DNA of 64,000 nt from Bombus terrestris (taxonomy: Eukaryota; Arthropoda; Insecta; Hymenoptera; Apidae). The DNA is taken from contig NC_063276.1 of NCBI RefSeq assembly GCF_910591885.1, positions 4,712,001 through 4,776,000 of the forward strand. Direction: 5' to 3'. A program made the position numbers and the translations under genes. How positions within the stretch are numbered: position 1 is the first letter of the stretch; the number at the start of each line of letters is the position of its first letter. This document shows positions 26,926-38,833 of this stretch, piece by piece. A model generated the notes under the pieces. The model searched no databases. It had not been told where the DNA came from and saw nothing but the letters and a program-made list of their open reading frames with translations.

Positions 26926-29900
26926 CTATCTAGGATTTTCTGCTTCCCGATGATTCAATTCTACCGACGAATCATTGGATCGATGAATGAACACCTCGTC
27001 GCCGATCTTCACTCTTCCAGTAACGTACAGTCCACAATATATCCCCATAACTGGCGCCTTGCCCTCCAGCGAGATTCGTTCTGGGTCAGTTGGCTCCCTG
27101 AAACTGGAGAAGATTAGAAATTGATTGAATAAAGGCGAATCTCTGACGTACAGTGGCTCACGAAAGTTATTTGTACACTTATGGACACTTTCAATCAATG
27201 TATTAGACATGTTACGTGAAACATTTTGCAATTTCAAAATGTTTTATATGACACACACAATATACAGAAAAAATCAATTATATGTACAAAGACTTTTGTC
27301 AACCAGTGTAGTTGCGAGTTCTTGGTTTATCCATGTGCTCGATGAAGATAGTGTATCTCGTCGTACGATTTCAAAGTCTTCAACGGCTCCTCCTTGTCCA
27401 TCACACCGTTTTCTGGATTCACGCCCACTAGTTTGCACCTGAAATATGAATTGCATTATTCAAGTAATCCGTAACTTGAATTCTACATTTCGGGAAACAG
27501 TGGATAAATGTTACACTTAAAATTTTTAAGATGTTAAGAATCTTATGGATCGTACATCGTAAGCAGAGTATATTAGCGTTATATGTGTTAACTATTAATG
27601 CAAAGTATACATATTTCTTCGCGTAAGAATCTTTGAAGGATCTTCGCCTAGAAACATAGCAGAAACTCGCTGTTATAGCGTTCTAAATGAATTATTCACG
27701 GAATATGTAATTTTGAAATGTCCTGCATATATCTATTTCGTTTATTTTATAAATTTACTCGTCGTCGTTCTAAATATTTGTTTTTAATTGTAATATTTTG
27801 ATGATATCAGGGATACATAAAATTAATCACTTAAGAAGGCATGATAATTAAAATATGTTTACTTTACCGTGAGCACGGTTTGACGTTCCTAATCACGACA
27901 CGTTCGCCAATTTTAATCCATTCCCATTCATCTTCTTCGAATGGTTGTTGCGTAGAGACCAAAATATTTGGACGGAATTGTAGAGTAGACACTGGTGTCT
28001 CCAATTTTTCGTTCAGTTGTTCAACGGAGCTTGTGGTCATTAACATATAACTGGCTAGGTCACTGAACAGCCCCTAGAAAACATCCCTTCGATCGGCAAA
28101 ATATATGAATTTCCCGCTTAAAGGAAGACAAAAATTGAGATAATTACGGTGTCTTCGCTTCTAAGTGTCCGGTATACTTGAGTGAATTTTTTCCACGGAT
28201 CGACGAAAACGTTTCTTCTATCCATCATCGTGTACCCCAATCGAAGACCAGAAGTCGTTCCAGTCAGGAATCTTCAAAGAAACGTGAGTCTTATTAATGA
28301 AAATCAATATGAATTAATTGCAAATCAATATCAATAATGAAGATTAATAAAAATTTAGAAATCCAACAATTTAATTTTTTAAATTTCCAAGTGCATCAGA
28401 TGTGACAGCTCCGATATATTTCATCTGTATCAATGTCGAAGCCAAGTCAGAATTAATTTATCCGACTAAAAATCAATAGGACACATTTATCATGGAGTAA
28501 TAGGGGAAAATAAGATTTATCGAGAAATTTCTGTGCGAGTTCATATTTTTGAAGATATCGTTTCATCTTCCGAGTATTGCAGAAAGCATTCTATTTTGAT
28601 AATATTTTATGTTGTATTTAGTAATATTTATATTTCTTCGTATTAAGCGCAACAATTTCACGTTTTCAAATTTCCTAAAAGTGCGTAAAAATTCATAGCC
28701 TATTTACGAAGTAGAAAGGGAAGAGATGCAAATACGAACCTCGATAGCCATTCGGCGGGTTCCGTGCCACAATCGATACACTTCACTGGCTCTCCCCACC
28801 ACATTTTGCACTGCACGGCTTCAGACGCGTCCTTCAAGTTCTTTGGAACCTCGAAGATCACGCTGGGCATCCCTACAGCCTCCAACTTCACCTTGTTCTC
28901 ATCCACCGTCGATAAACTCACTAGGATCAAGGTTGGGTATTGTCTTCCGGTTTGGAAGCGTCCAGTTTCCTCGTTGTACACTAGAAACATTCTGATGAAC
29001 AGCAGGGGATTCATCTTTGGTTCCTTTGGGAAGGGGTCTGTAGGATTTAGTTATATGTCGTTGTTGTTAGTTATATGTATTGTAATACAATGTTGTTGTA
29101 TAGTGAAGCTAATTTATTGCAGTGCAGTGAAATTTCTGTACAGTGAATATAAATGATGTTTCAGTGGAAGTACATGATTGAATTTTATAATTTTATTAAA
29201 ACGGAGCTGAAAGAGTTGGAAATGTTAATAGAATATTGTGAAGGGAGTTTGAAGATGTTTGATGACGTTTTATTGAAGAAACAAGTATAAATGTTAATGA
29301 TATAATGAAAATAATGCATGCTTTCTTGTTTTTTAATATTTTCATAGTATAGGTGTTAAAGGCTCTGTGGGATAATCACTGGAGAACGTGAATTAGGATG
29401 AGTTTTATGACTGAAGAATGATCCTAATACTGGACATTATTTTTTTACAAAAGCTTTGACATATTTATCCGACAGTGGAATTGCTATAATAGAATTAATT
29501 CTCAATAAATGACAAACAAATTTTCTACACAAAAAATTCATCGTTTATCAAAACCAAAATGCACTTAAGCAAATATAAGAACTAAAAAACCTAAAGAAGC
29601 TAAGAAAAAACCTAATATAATGCAACGTAACTAATCTGAAACACGATAAATAACATCTTTACTATATCCATGAATATACCATGTTTAATATTAAGACCAA
29701 AAAACCAAGGTACATGAAATCGTTAAGAAAATTACTAACAAATAAAATTTTCCCTAGAATTGAAGATCATATCTAGGTGAACTATCATATAAAGTTTGCT
29801 TACCTGTCTCTGAGGGTGAACTTTCCTGCATCGTCCAATTTCATTCCATATTCGGTGAAGTCACATTCCCTTACATTCTTTCCACGTCCAGACTTCAATG

Positions 29901-32150
29901 GATACATATATAGTTCTTGAATCTGGCCAACCTTTTCCCATTTTGGATCTGGTAATTCGGCAATCGTATCGTCTTTTGGACATTCCTCATCGTTTGGACG
30001 TTCCTCATCGTTTGGACGTTCCTCATGGTTCGGATATTCCTTATCGTTTGGAGATTGTTTGTCGTTTCTTTCCTCTTTTTCCTCCACATTTACATCTTCT
30101 TCGCCAGTTATTTCGTTCTTGTTAGTTATGTTGCTCTCGCTATTAACATTCGCGTTCACTTTGTCTGGCTCTTTTGAATCATTTGTTCGAGACCGCTTCC
30201 GTTTTTCATGAGAAGTTTTCCTTATAGTCCAAATAGCAGCCGCGAAGATGACCACGAAACTGCACGTTATCGCTATGGTTGAGCGCCAGTACTAGAAAAA
30301 GATACGACCTTGAGTTAAAATGGAACAGGGTCTAATGGAATGGCTGCTAAAAAGTGCTCGTGGAAACGTTAAAAACGTTTCTAACGAAGCTCTGCATTTT
30401 GATAAGAAAAAAATTTTTTTTTGGAGGGTGTTTTTAGTAGAGGAAAAATAATAGTTTAAATTTAGTTGTAATACTTTTGGATAAAATGTTCTAAAATTTG
30501 GAATAGACATTTTTTGAAGCCTAGAAATTTTGAATTTTGATTGCAGTTGTTTTGTATAATTTAAAATGTTGACTTATATTTCGGTCAAAATCCTTTCTTG
30601 CATAATTTCTCATAGAATAGAAATAATAATTGAAATGTAATTAGAGCGATAAAAATTTGTCGGAGGTTTGGATGTTTGAATTTTGATTGAAATGAAATGA
30701 AATTGACTTGAAATTCAAGTTCGATTGAAACTATGCTAAAGAAATTCCAGGATTCTTAATCCATTTCGTTATTTATCAAGTTTATGAAATTCCATTATTA
30801 TATCTTAGCTCGTCGTAATAATTAAAATTGAATCACGTCATATGAAACATATAAATTTCTAGATTTTTAACTCGCTTCCATATTCCTAAAGTCCATTAAT
30901 TCGTTTCAGTAAAAAATCCATTTTCTTGTTATTTATTGTTTCTTATCTACGAACATATTATTTTTTTACGATTCTGCCATTGCGCCTTAGTCACTGTTTT
31001 ATGTTAAGTTTATCTAAAGACTTATTGTGACAAGAAGAGCATCAGTAATTTTCCTCGACGAGATTAGATAAGCATCGACTAATCGTCAATCTCTCTCGAA
31101 TCACTTTACAGTCGACTTATATAGCAAGTTATATCCAAAATTCACGTAGCTGTTAGAGTCACGCGGCCATCTAAGAACAATGCTCGTCATCCGAAAAGTC
31201 GAAGCTGCGTCGAACACGTGCAGTAACAATCGAGCATAATGCCATTGTTTCCTAATCGAATTCCTGCTACAAAGAGGCTTAGCGCGGTGTGTTTGCTCAT
31301 AGTTTTTGATCGTTCCATCTACTAACATTCTCGAAGATATCGCTGAAAATTCATCTATTTTACTCACTTTCAAACATTGCTTTCATCAGATATCGAAACA
31401 CAATTATCAGTTCAAACAACGCCATACTCGCAATCAATCAAAAAGATCAATTCTTTTAATTCAGCTCGATCCGTGGCCTTGGTATCGTATCCAAATTCTC
31501 TAACTTGGTCTGCATCACGGGTACCACTCACTCGCTGTATTCTCCTCAATGTGAGAACAAATCCAATGTTAATCAGCGAAAATCTTTATCAGAGTTGCTA
31601 CGTTAACACGTTGTTAGTAGTAAGTGTCTGTGGAATCGATTTTATAATTTTCCGATACTTTTTGAAAAACATCGACTCGCGTCTCAAATGAAAAACATCT
31701 GCGTCGCGTAATCCACGCGCAGTGCATAATCTCATTCGAATGCAAATGCCATTTTAATCGATGGAAATTTATTATCTTTTGTGTTAACACGTTATACGTT
31801 GTGAAATGTATTTTGTTATGTTCGTATAAAATATGTCAACGTTTATGAAAAGTGTTGATTCACGTCTTCTCTCATCGTTTAATGAAAAACTGAAATATGT
31901 ATCGCGCAAGCAACTCGTTGCATTCGTGTTTATTTGGAGATAAATTCGACTTTAATCAACGAGAACCTTATTACAGTTTCTACATTAACGCATTGTGTGG
32001 TGCGAAAGAAATTTATACGATTCTCAAACATTTTTGGAGAATACGCCGATGCTCGCGAAGTGAAAAACGTCGATTCTCACGAACAATGTGTTCATATGGA
32101 ATAAAGAAAGGTGTTTTATCGTGATAAATACATACCGGGTGTTCTTGCAT
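26926..32150 (-). CDS. MTARC1: MOSC domain protein, mitochondrial amidoxime-reducing component (mARC) type, complete, 7 exons
   Basis: Exons on the minus strand: 32150-32136, 30291-29804, 28991-28740, 28271-28148, 28073-27868, 27438-27367, 27097-26926; 442 residues (human mARC1 about 337). mARC proteins sit on the outer mitochondrial membrane and, with cytochrome b5 and its reductase, reduce N-hydroxylated compounds at a molybdenum cofactor. Seen: an N-terminal anchor helix at about residues 9-28 followed by basic residues, a very acidic linker at about 47-117, the MOSC N-terminal beta-barrel from about 119 (VGQIQELYMYPLKSGRG), then TLQFRPNILV and the PCSRC motif at about 359-363, whose first Cys is the expected molybdenum ligand, followed by VNPENGVMDKEEPLKT. 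The extra length is nearly all linker. Weakest point: the exon 6 donor (C|GTACGA) was chosen as the only GT that keeps the frame; it gives LKS-EPTDPER. The exon 3 donor GTTCGT is also atypical. The symbol refers to the family; vertebrate paralogs are not distinguished. Confidence 0.9.
27151..27308. mobile_element. Short Tc1/mariner-type inverted-repeat element (MITE) in mARC intron 6
   Basis: The left end CAGTGGCTCACGAAAGTTAT and the inverted right end CACTGGTTGACAAAAGTCTT match over about 26 bases with few differences (both run on to TTGTACA). TA dinucleotides flank both ends (27149-27150 and 27309-27310), as expected of Tc1/mariner insertions. There is no transposase. Removing it and one TA would leave an intron of about 109 bp. 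Confidence 0.85.
29980..30068 (-). repeat. 18-base coding repeat in the mARC linker
   Basis: Four to five 18-base units in frame encode repeats of the type PNDEER (NDEERP NDEECP and variants), giving the acidic linker. The unit boundary keeps the reading frame, so copy number can change without breaking the protein. Confidence 0.85.
31550..32115. repeat. Diverged tandem repeat, units about 190 bases, in mARC intron 1
   Basis: Three units share TTTAATCRACGRRAA, then a TTATTA-containing stretch and GTTAACACGTTGT (or close variants) at about 31563, 31750 and 31948. Each is followed by GTCGATTCACGTC- or GAAAAACATCG-like sequence. The array ends right at the putative promoter side of the mARC gene. 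Confidence 0.6.
32136..32150 (-). CDS. MTARC1: mARC five-codon first coding exon (MQEHP)
   Basis: The reading MQEHP ends exactly at a GTATGT donor and splices in phase 0 to YWRSTIAITC at 30291, giving the expected short N-terminus before the membrane anchor. The upstream frame closes at a TGA about 55 bases before this ATG with no other ATG between. It lies next to the CpG-richer 32140-32400 block, the likely promoter side. Without transcripts, another first exon cannot be excluded. Confidence 0.7.
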
Positions 32151-32400
32151 GATCCTCGCGGTTCTGGCACTCGTGCAAACCGTCGTTTCGGGCTCACAGC
32201 CGTATTTTCTTCATTCCGGAGTATCCGTGCTGTGTCGCTGCTGATTGTATTATGCAATGGCCCGGCTGCGTGTGCCCCTTCTCCACTTCTTATCGGCGCA
32301 GGTCTATGGTGTCGCCGATTGTGCGCTGTGAACGCGTCAGTCGTTGACCAGGAAGCGTTAAATGCGATTTGCTCGTGACGAACGTCCTCCTTTATCCTTC
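32140..32400 (-). promoter_or_regulatory. Putative mARC promoter/5' UTR block
   Basis: A CpG-richer block directly upstream of the mARC first coding exon, in otherwise A+T-rich DNA. Assigned by position and composition only. Confidence 0.4.
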
Positions 32401-32547
32401 TTTTTCTTTTTTACCGCAGTTTATGAGTCGACTGATAACTTTTTCCATGGGATGGAACAACCGCGCTGAAATCAAGAGACAACAAATTTTAGCTATGCTT
32501 ATTCCACCATGTTAAGTCGAAGGGGCGTGTCTACAACTTTCGCTTAA

Positions 32548-32933
32548 CACTAGGTTTACGGGACCCGTCAATTTCACGGATTTCGAACTTCGAAATGAAA
32601 TATCTGAAAAACCATAGCACCAATTTTAACCATTTTGCATCGTAGATTAATCATTTCATCTAAGGAATTTATACACAAAATTACTTTTTCCTAGGCTTTC
32701 TAATTTTTTGAAATCTGTATGTAGTATACCTATCTCTACTAAAGTATATACCTATTTCCACTAAAGAAAAGACTTTTTATTTATTAATAATTTATTTGAA
32801 GCCTAATATTGTTTCGTTCACACTTAATTCGAATAAATCGACTTTTTAAAGAAAAATGCGTATTTTCGTTTAGCCGTCAATTTGACGGGTGCTCGTAGAG
32901 ATAGGTATATAGGAAATGCCCGTAAACCTAGTG
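32548..32933. mobile_element. piggyBac-like non-autonomous element, 386 bp
   Basis: Perfect inverted ends CACTAGGTTTACGGG are flanked on both sides by TTAA (32544-32547 and 32934-32937), the piggyBac target site. Subterminal CCGTCAATTT-type motifs occur near each end (about 32566 and 32875). No transposase frame is present. It lies between the mARC 5' end and PGP. Confidence 0.85.
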
Positions 32934-33480
32934 TTAAATATCGCAATAGGTACTCCACATTGGATATTCTATATATTTGTACATGTTATGTGGCTTTTGG
33001 AGATATTTGAAAGCTTACATTTTCCAAAAGCGTTCTGACGACGACTAACGTTAGGTTATATTTAGGTTAGGATTAGCATGTCGTTAGTGTTACAAATGTC
33101 CATTCGAATTTAGATTTTTATGAATACGAGAAATAGAATTTCAATAGAGATTTATTTTGCTCGTTGAATATCGTAACGCGTTGCCGTATTTTGGATATTT
33201 TATATACTGTATTTTTGCATTTGCTAATTAGCTAAATATATATAAAAATCCATAGTCCATTGATGATACAACATCGATATTAATACATCGAATAGTAACG
33301 ACGCGACCATTTGTTATGAATTGCAATAATGCTAAATCATCCCGATAATTATATCGCGAAACTTAGAAAAGCTTGTCTTACATATCTACGTAATATATTG
33401 TATATTCTCATTTATCTATATCTAATATGTATGCAGATTTTATGCTAAATTTTGAAATAGAAATTACATAGCAAAATGGA

Positions 33481-33809
33481 AAGTGGAACCTCGGTTGTCC
33501 GAAATCGGTTTAACCGAAGTTCCGTATTATCCGAACTACTTTAATTTTTGCCATAACTTCCTTTCTCCTTTTTCTTCTTCCGAAATATTAATACAAAGAG
33601 TACGAAAGTGCAAACACAGTCCGGTGATGTGAAAGCAGTCGATCAAACTTTGAATCGATTAAACAATTAATTAAGCCTAAACGCACGTACAATATGACGT
33701 TATCTAAATGTTTTCTATTATCTTATTATGCGATTTACGAATACTGATAAATCTTATCTAAATCTAATCCGAGATAGCTGCATCATTTCGGATAATCGAG
33801 GTTCCACTG
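33481..33809. mobile_element. pogo/Tigger-like short inverted-repeat element, 329 bp
   Basis: The right end, read inverted, is CAGTGGAACCTCGATTATCC, the familiar pogo-type terminus; the left end reads AAGTGGAACCTCGGTTGTCC. A TA follows the right end; the left TA has decayed to GA. No transposase frame is visible, so it is a MITE-like derivative. Confidence 0.75.
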
Positions 33810-34510
33810 TAGTTTTTATGGGAAAAATTTATAAGAAATTCACAATATAATTAACGATAAGAAAATAATTAATTGGTACTTGTATTTGCTAATATGCTTA
33901 TTTTCTAATTTCACTTTATTTTAATTGATCCTATACTTGGTATAATTTGATATGCGTTATGTAAGTATTTCACGTCAGGAACTGTTAATATAGAATCTTC
34001 ACGAAGCTTCAGTTTCTAGATATATGGACTAATACAGAAATTACGATAATGACACTAATTTGAAGATAAAGATACACGAACGTGCCATCAATTTTCGCTG
34101 AATGATATACACATTGGATATGTTCTTTCTATCACGGCCATAAACAAGTATGATACGAGTGAGGTTATGATAAGGGTTAGCATATTTCATTTAACCTTCG
34201 CCTTGTCAGTAATTCTCGGCGGGAATGTAAATTGAAGCGATTAAATAAAATCTCGTTTCATTGATTATTAGCATCGTATTTACAGTTATTCGTTATCCAT
34301 TCGCAGATATTAATATTATCGTCTAAAGCGACCAAAAATCGATGACAAGTGAGAAGTTATAAAGTTGAGCAAAAAATCTTGAACAATTGTGCTAGAAATG
34401 TCTCATAGGAAACGTTTCATTAATAAAGAAAATAAATTTGGCATGTTACATATCGGCGGACAAATAAAGTCTACCGCTGGACAAGTGGAAACAGGAGAAA
34501 CACGATTTTT

Positions 34511-36755
34511 CTAGTTCGCCGATTCGTTTTGCAGCGAATCGATAAGGGGGGTTAACAACCCCAGACTCGGAATATAGAAATCTGGGCAGCACTCGTTGCT
34601 CATCGTCGCTTCGTTTATTTTGTCCGTGCCCGTGCTGACGAACAATTTTTTAAATCCACACATAGCACCGAATTTCATGTCTGTCCCTATCCTGAAACAG
34701 AAAAGAGAACGATTTATATCAGGCGATTAAAGATCGAGTAAATGATTCATCGTGACGTTAGAAGCAACACAAATTTTCTTTGAAAAATTGTAAACGCTAG
34801 AACTAAGAAACATGGATTATACGAAAGTATATTTACGAGTCGCCGATGATTAAACATCTGCTTGGATCTTTCACGTTGCATATATTAAAAACATAATCTT
34901 TTAGATTTTCACTAGGTTTGGCAAATTCTAACGGCGTTCTTCCGCTCTGTCTGCTAATTAGATCGATCAAGGGACCAGAACCTGCAAATAAGGTAATCGT
35001 TGTAAACCCGTTATGTTTGTTAATTAATTTGCTACTTACTTTTATACCTAATAGATTCCACTTTATTTAGTGTTTTATTAAAAGGTGCGCGTGATGCAAA
35101 TGGAATAACAAAATTACAATAAAATAATTAGAAATTAAAAGCAGTTAAAAAGTTCGATTCTAGATATTTATTTTAATATTTATAGTGGAAATAAGAAAAA
35201 AAGATAAAGATGCAAATAATAGGAAAGTTAAGTCAAACAACAACATTTGTATGCAAATACCTAAAATTTTCTTATTGCCATGATAAACGAGCCATTCCTC
35301 TCTACAACCGCACATATAAAGAACTTCTTTTCTATCCAAGCAAGAAATGGCTAATGCTAATCTTGTCCAATCACAAAGAGAACAGAAATCGACGATCACT
35401 GCTTTAATAGCTGGATCATCTTCGATAGCCTTTAGTCCCTCGTATCGTTTATGCTCTATGATCTGAGTTTTCTGCAAGTGAATTTTAAACATTAGCTTCC
35501 TGACTGCATTGTACAAAGCATGTTCGTATATCCTATAAATACATAAAAATCCGATAGGCAGTGAGATATATTTTTCTAAATAATTCAAAGAAATGTTTAT
35601 CTCGATCGTAGGCTTTGCTAATGTTACTCACTTCCTGTGGTACGAGTTTAAATCCATCGTCGATTAAAATTTGTCGGAATTGTGTCGTAGCAATCACGAA
35701 AGCTTCGCCCGAGAACTGAATCTTCTTCAGATACCAGCTAATGGTTTTCGCGGTGTTTATTATTTGTTTCTGTAAAATATTCGCTATGAAACGGAATGCG
35801 AGATACAACGGAACGGAAAATTCTAAAGGGGAAATAATTTATTCGAGAGTAGGAGTTTCGTTACATTTCTATTGTACAATTGTTTCGTATAACATGCGTG
35901 ACATATCCAGAAAAAGTTTCTATAGGTATTCAAATATGTGCATACATACATAAATTGGTGTTATCTACAATACCCGCTCTCGATACTGAATGTATCTACT
36001 ATATTCTCGCGCATCTATTTTACCTACAAATCCGCATACTTCGTGTATGTATCTTCGATAAACTAATTTCTCCACGCACTGGCAAACGGAAATCGTCATC
36101 GATAGCATCGAAAACAATACTCACCGGTTTGATATCTAATCCATATGAATCCAGTCGCTTGCGTAATTCATCTATGGTTATGGTACTGTTGTTGCTTATT
36201 AGATACAGCTGCTTGCCTAGTTCCTGTAGTTTACGAAGCGTATGCGCCGAGCCAGGGACCGGTTTGTCAAGAAACCAAAGGACACCTAAGGATACACGTC
36301 AAGTTAGTACAATCGTCTGTGATTCACCATATTGGTAAACAGGTGGTTGTTAAATTCTCCGTTTCGGACTACTCGAATATTTTCATGGAAATGGTACTTA
36401 GCACCTTGTGTATGTGTGCGTATAGGGATGTATTTCTCGTGACAAGAATATACGTAGATACGTAATTTCCTATGATCACGACGATTAATACGAGACGTAT
36501 TAATTTGAGCGCATGAGGACGCACAGTTTCTTTCGCAAAGCCAACAGAATTTAGGAATCGTTGCATTGTAACGAATCTTGTAAACGAAAAGTATTGGAAG
36601 AATTTGAAAAAGAAGTGTCGATGTAAAATACTTATGAGACGGATAAACAGTGGGAACTCGCCATCGCAATCTGATAAGACGATGTCAAATGAATCTAAAA
36701 ACTGGCGCGTTTGCTCTATGCTCCCGTTTTCCAAGTTTATTGTGCCGGTTGCCAT
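34511..36755 (-). CDS. PGP: Glycerol-3-phosphate/phosphoglycolate phosphatase-like HAD hydrolase, complete, 6 exons
   Basis: Exons on the minus strand: 36755-36662, 36285-36125, 35769-35632, 35471-35261, 34981-34837, 34691-34511; 309 residues (human PGP 321). The family dephosphorylates glycerol-3-phosphate, phosphoglycolate and related side products in the cytosol. Seen: HAD motif I at D29/D31 (LSDCDGVLW), motif II at S62-T66 (LISNNST), the motif III Lys in AKPS (K223) and motif IV GDSIGTD (D249, D254). All key acids are present, so an active enzyme is expected. The C2-type cap is clearly diverged: where vertebrate PGP has a GTN loop, this protein has GCREEW. Substrate is therefore uncertain within the PGP/pyridoxal-phosphatase/nitrophenylphosphatase group. 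The start is supported by a good context (GCCATGG). Intron 1 appears to use a GC donor (G|GCGAGT), which is the only phase-1 cut that makes DCDG-VLW. Confidence 0.92.
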
Positions 36756-38815
36756 GGCGATCTCTTGGGGACTGGTAACTAGTTGTAACTGTGTATCACG
36801 CTAAGCTTAGAACTTCGCTGTAGACTGTGTCGAATGCTCGCTGGGACTCGACTGAGAAAACAATCTACTACCAGCAAGCCACCACCAAACCTAAATATGT
36901 AAAATAAATTTTCGTTGCCACACGTGACACCAGTACATAATACTCATAACATACACAGCTTTCTATATGTATTCTTAACGTTATTGTACACGTGGAAAAT
37001 TTTTGAATAAAGCAAAGAAAAAAATATGTATGAATAACGACAAATCATGACTTCGTGTTGGTTTCCTAGATATGGTAAGTATAATCGACTAAGTAACGTA
37101 TATAGTTCAAAATATCGAAGCATGTATTTAACGTAATAAGAGTATAGGAAGGTCGTCCAGAAAATACTGCTAACACACTTTTTCCCTCGCATCATTCGAA
37201 AATTGATAATTGAATATCACGTATAAAACGAGCTGCGTCTTCGTCTTTTTCGCTTGCACTTGACGAGTCTATTTCGAATTTCTTTTTGATAGGTACGTTC
37301 CTACGTACTGATATCTACGTGGAAGAACGAAATTATGTATCGAATAGACGAACAAAATTACATATGATAGTTAACGTTTCAATAATCGTTGCTTCGAATG
37401 ATTAGTGCATTTAAATTAGTTGAAGATGACAGTAAATTAACGAAAGAAATCTTGATGTAATAATTTTTTAAATATAATTACAAGTTCTAGTCGATAAATT
37501 ACAGAACGAAATTACCACATCGGAATATGGAAATCGAAGCAAAATATTATGCTTCACCAAAAGTAAATGGTGAAATTACACACACGTTAGATGTTGCAAT
37601 ACGATTTCAAATACTAAGAAATAGTGCAGTATGCACTACTGGAAACGACGAATTTCTTCCACTTTGATATCATTTAGCTAGCTGCATATCTATTTCAAAT
37701 CTCAATTGCAACTTACAGGCTATAGTACTTAACAACAAAGAATGATGGAGAAACGAAATTTCGGCCTGTTAGCCTAAATAAAAGTACTAAGAATAAAATA
37801 TTATTAAATTATTGCAAAGGTTTAATGTAAATAAAAGGTCTTCTATTGTTAATTTACTGTCATTTCTCAGTATTTTAAATGTATTTATTATTTATAATAA
37901 TGATTATTAAAATATTAACTGTCGATTTAACTTTTATAACTTTATTTAAATACTATGACCTTTAAATACGGATTTATCTTGTTTTTCAATTGTTATTGAT
38001 CCGAGTTATCGTCTAGTTTACGTTCTTGACCGTTGCTCAACAGTCAAAAGACGCGAATTCGCAAATTCAATATGACCATGACACATGTTACCTAATCATA
38101 GTCACAAAGGTACTAAGATTTATTAATATATTCCAGTTAGAGATAATGTGAAGCTCGATATTTATCTTAAAGCAATGAATTTTTTCGTGTTAAATTATTC
38201 ACGTACTGACGTAAACAAAGTGCAGTGTTGTTCGTTGTAAAGGAGAAGATTCTTCCATCTTTAAATCTATGGTGATTTGGGTGATTTGAATTAGTCATGG
38301 TGCTTGGTCCAACTTCCAAAGTCTAAAGAAAATCTAGAGATTTTCCAATTCGCATTGTCAGTTTAAACGTGTGATAGAATAACGACATTAAATATTTAAA
38401 CACAAAATTTTGTATGCTTATGTCAATACATGAATGGAACTAGGTGAACTTCTATAAGTACATTCCATAGTTTCATATGGCTTCTATATGTACGCATACT
38501 TTCTGGTTGTCATCATATATGTATTTTTTGCTTTGTATGAACTTTTATAAAACATTAATTATACGTCCTTATTACTAATCTTTCAAGGTAATTGTATAAA
38601 TGTTGCTAAATTAAAAAATTTATTTAGTCTTAGACAAATACTAGAAAATCTTTCGAGGGACAGAATTTAAGCATCTCGTTTTATTATCGCTAACTGTAAA
38701 GAAAACGAACGAAATTGAAAGGTAAGTAAATTTATGTACTTGAATAGAAGGAGAAACACCCACAAGAGGAGAATTGGAATAACAATGGAACACGTTTGGG
38801 TTAATAGAATTTCAA

Positions 38816-38821
38816 TTTATT
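38816..38821 (-). terminator. Minus-strand AATAAA after the 68-residue frame
   Basis: Could serve the candidate microprotein transcript, or be the far end of a long NELL 3' UTR. Confidence 0.3.
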
Positions 38822-38833
38822 AAGTTTTTTTCC

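Larger units (their letters stand above)
32401..34510. other. Intergenic region between mARC and PGP
   Basis: Contains the 386 bp piggyBac-like and 329 bp pogo-like elements. The remainder is A+T-rich with no recognisable gene. Confidence 0.7.

Noticed and set aside
28726..29156. Two overlapping + strand open frames
   Set aside because: They are the reverse strand of mARC exon 3 and its intron.
29980..30125. + strand frame with PHRLDVPHRLDV-type repeats
   Set aside because: It is the antisense reading of the 18-base repeat coding for the mARC acidic linker.
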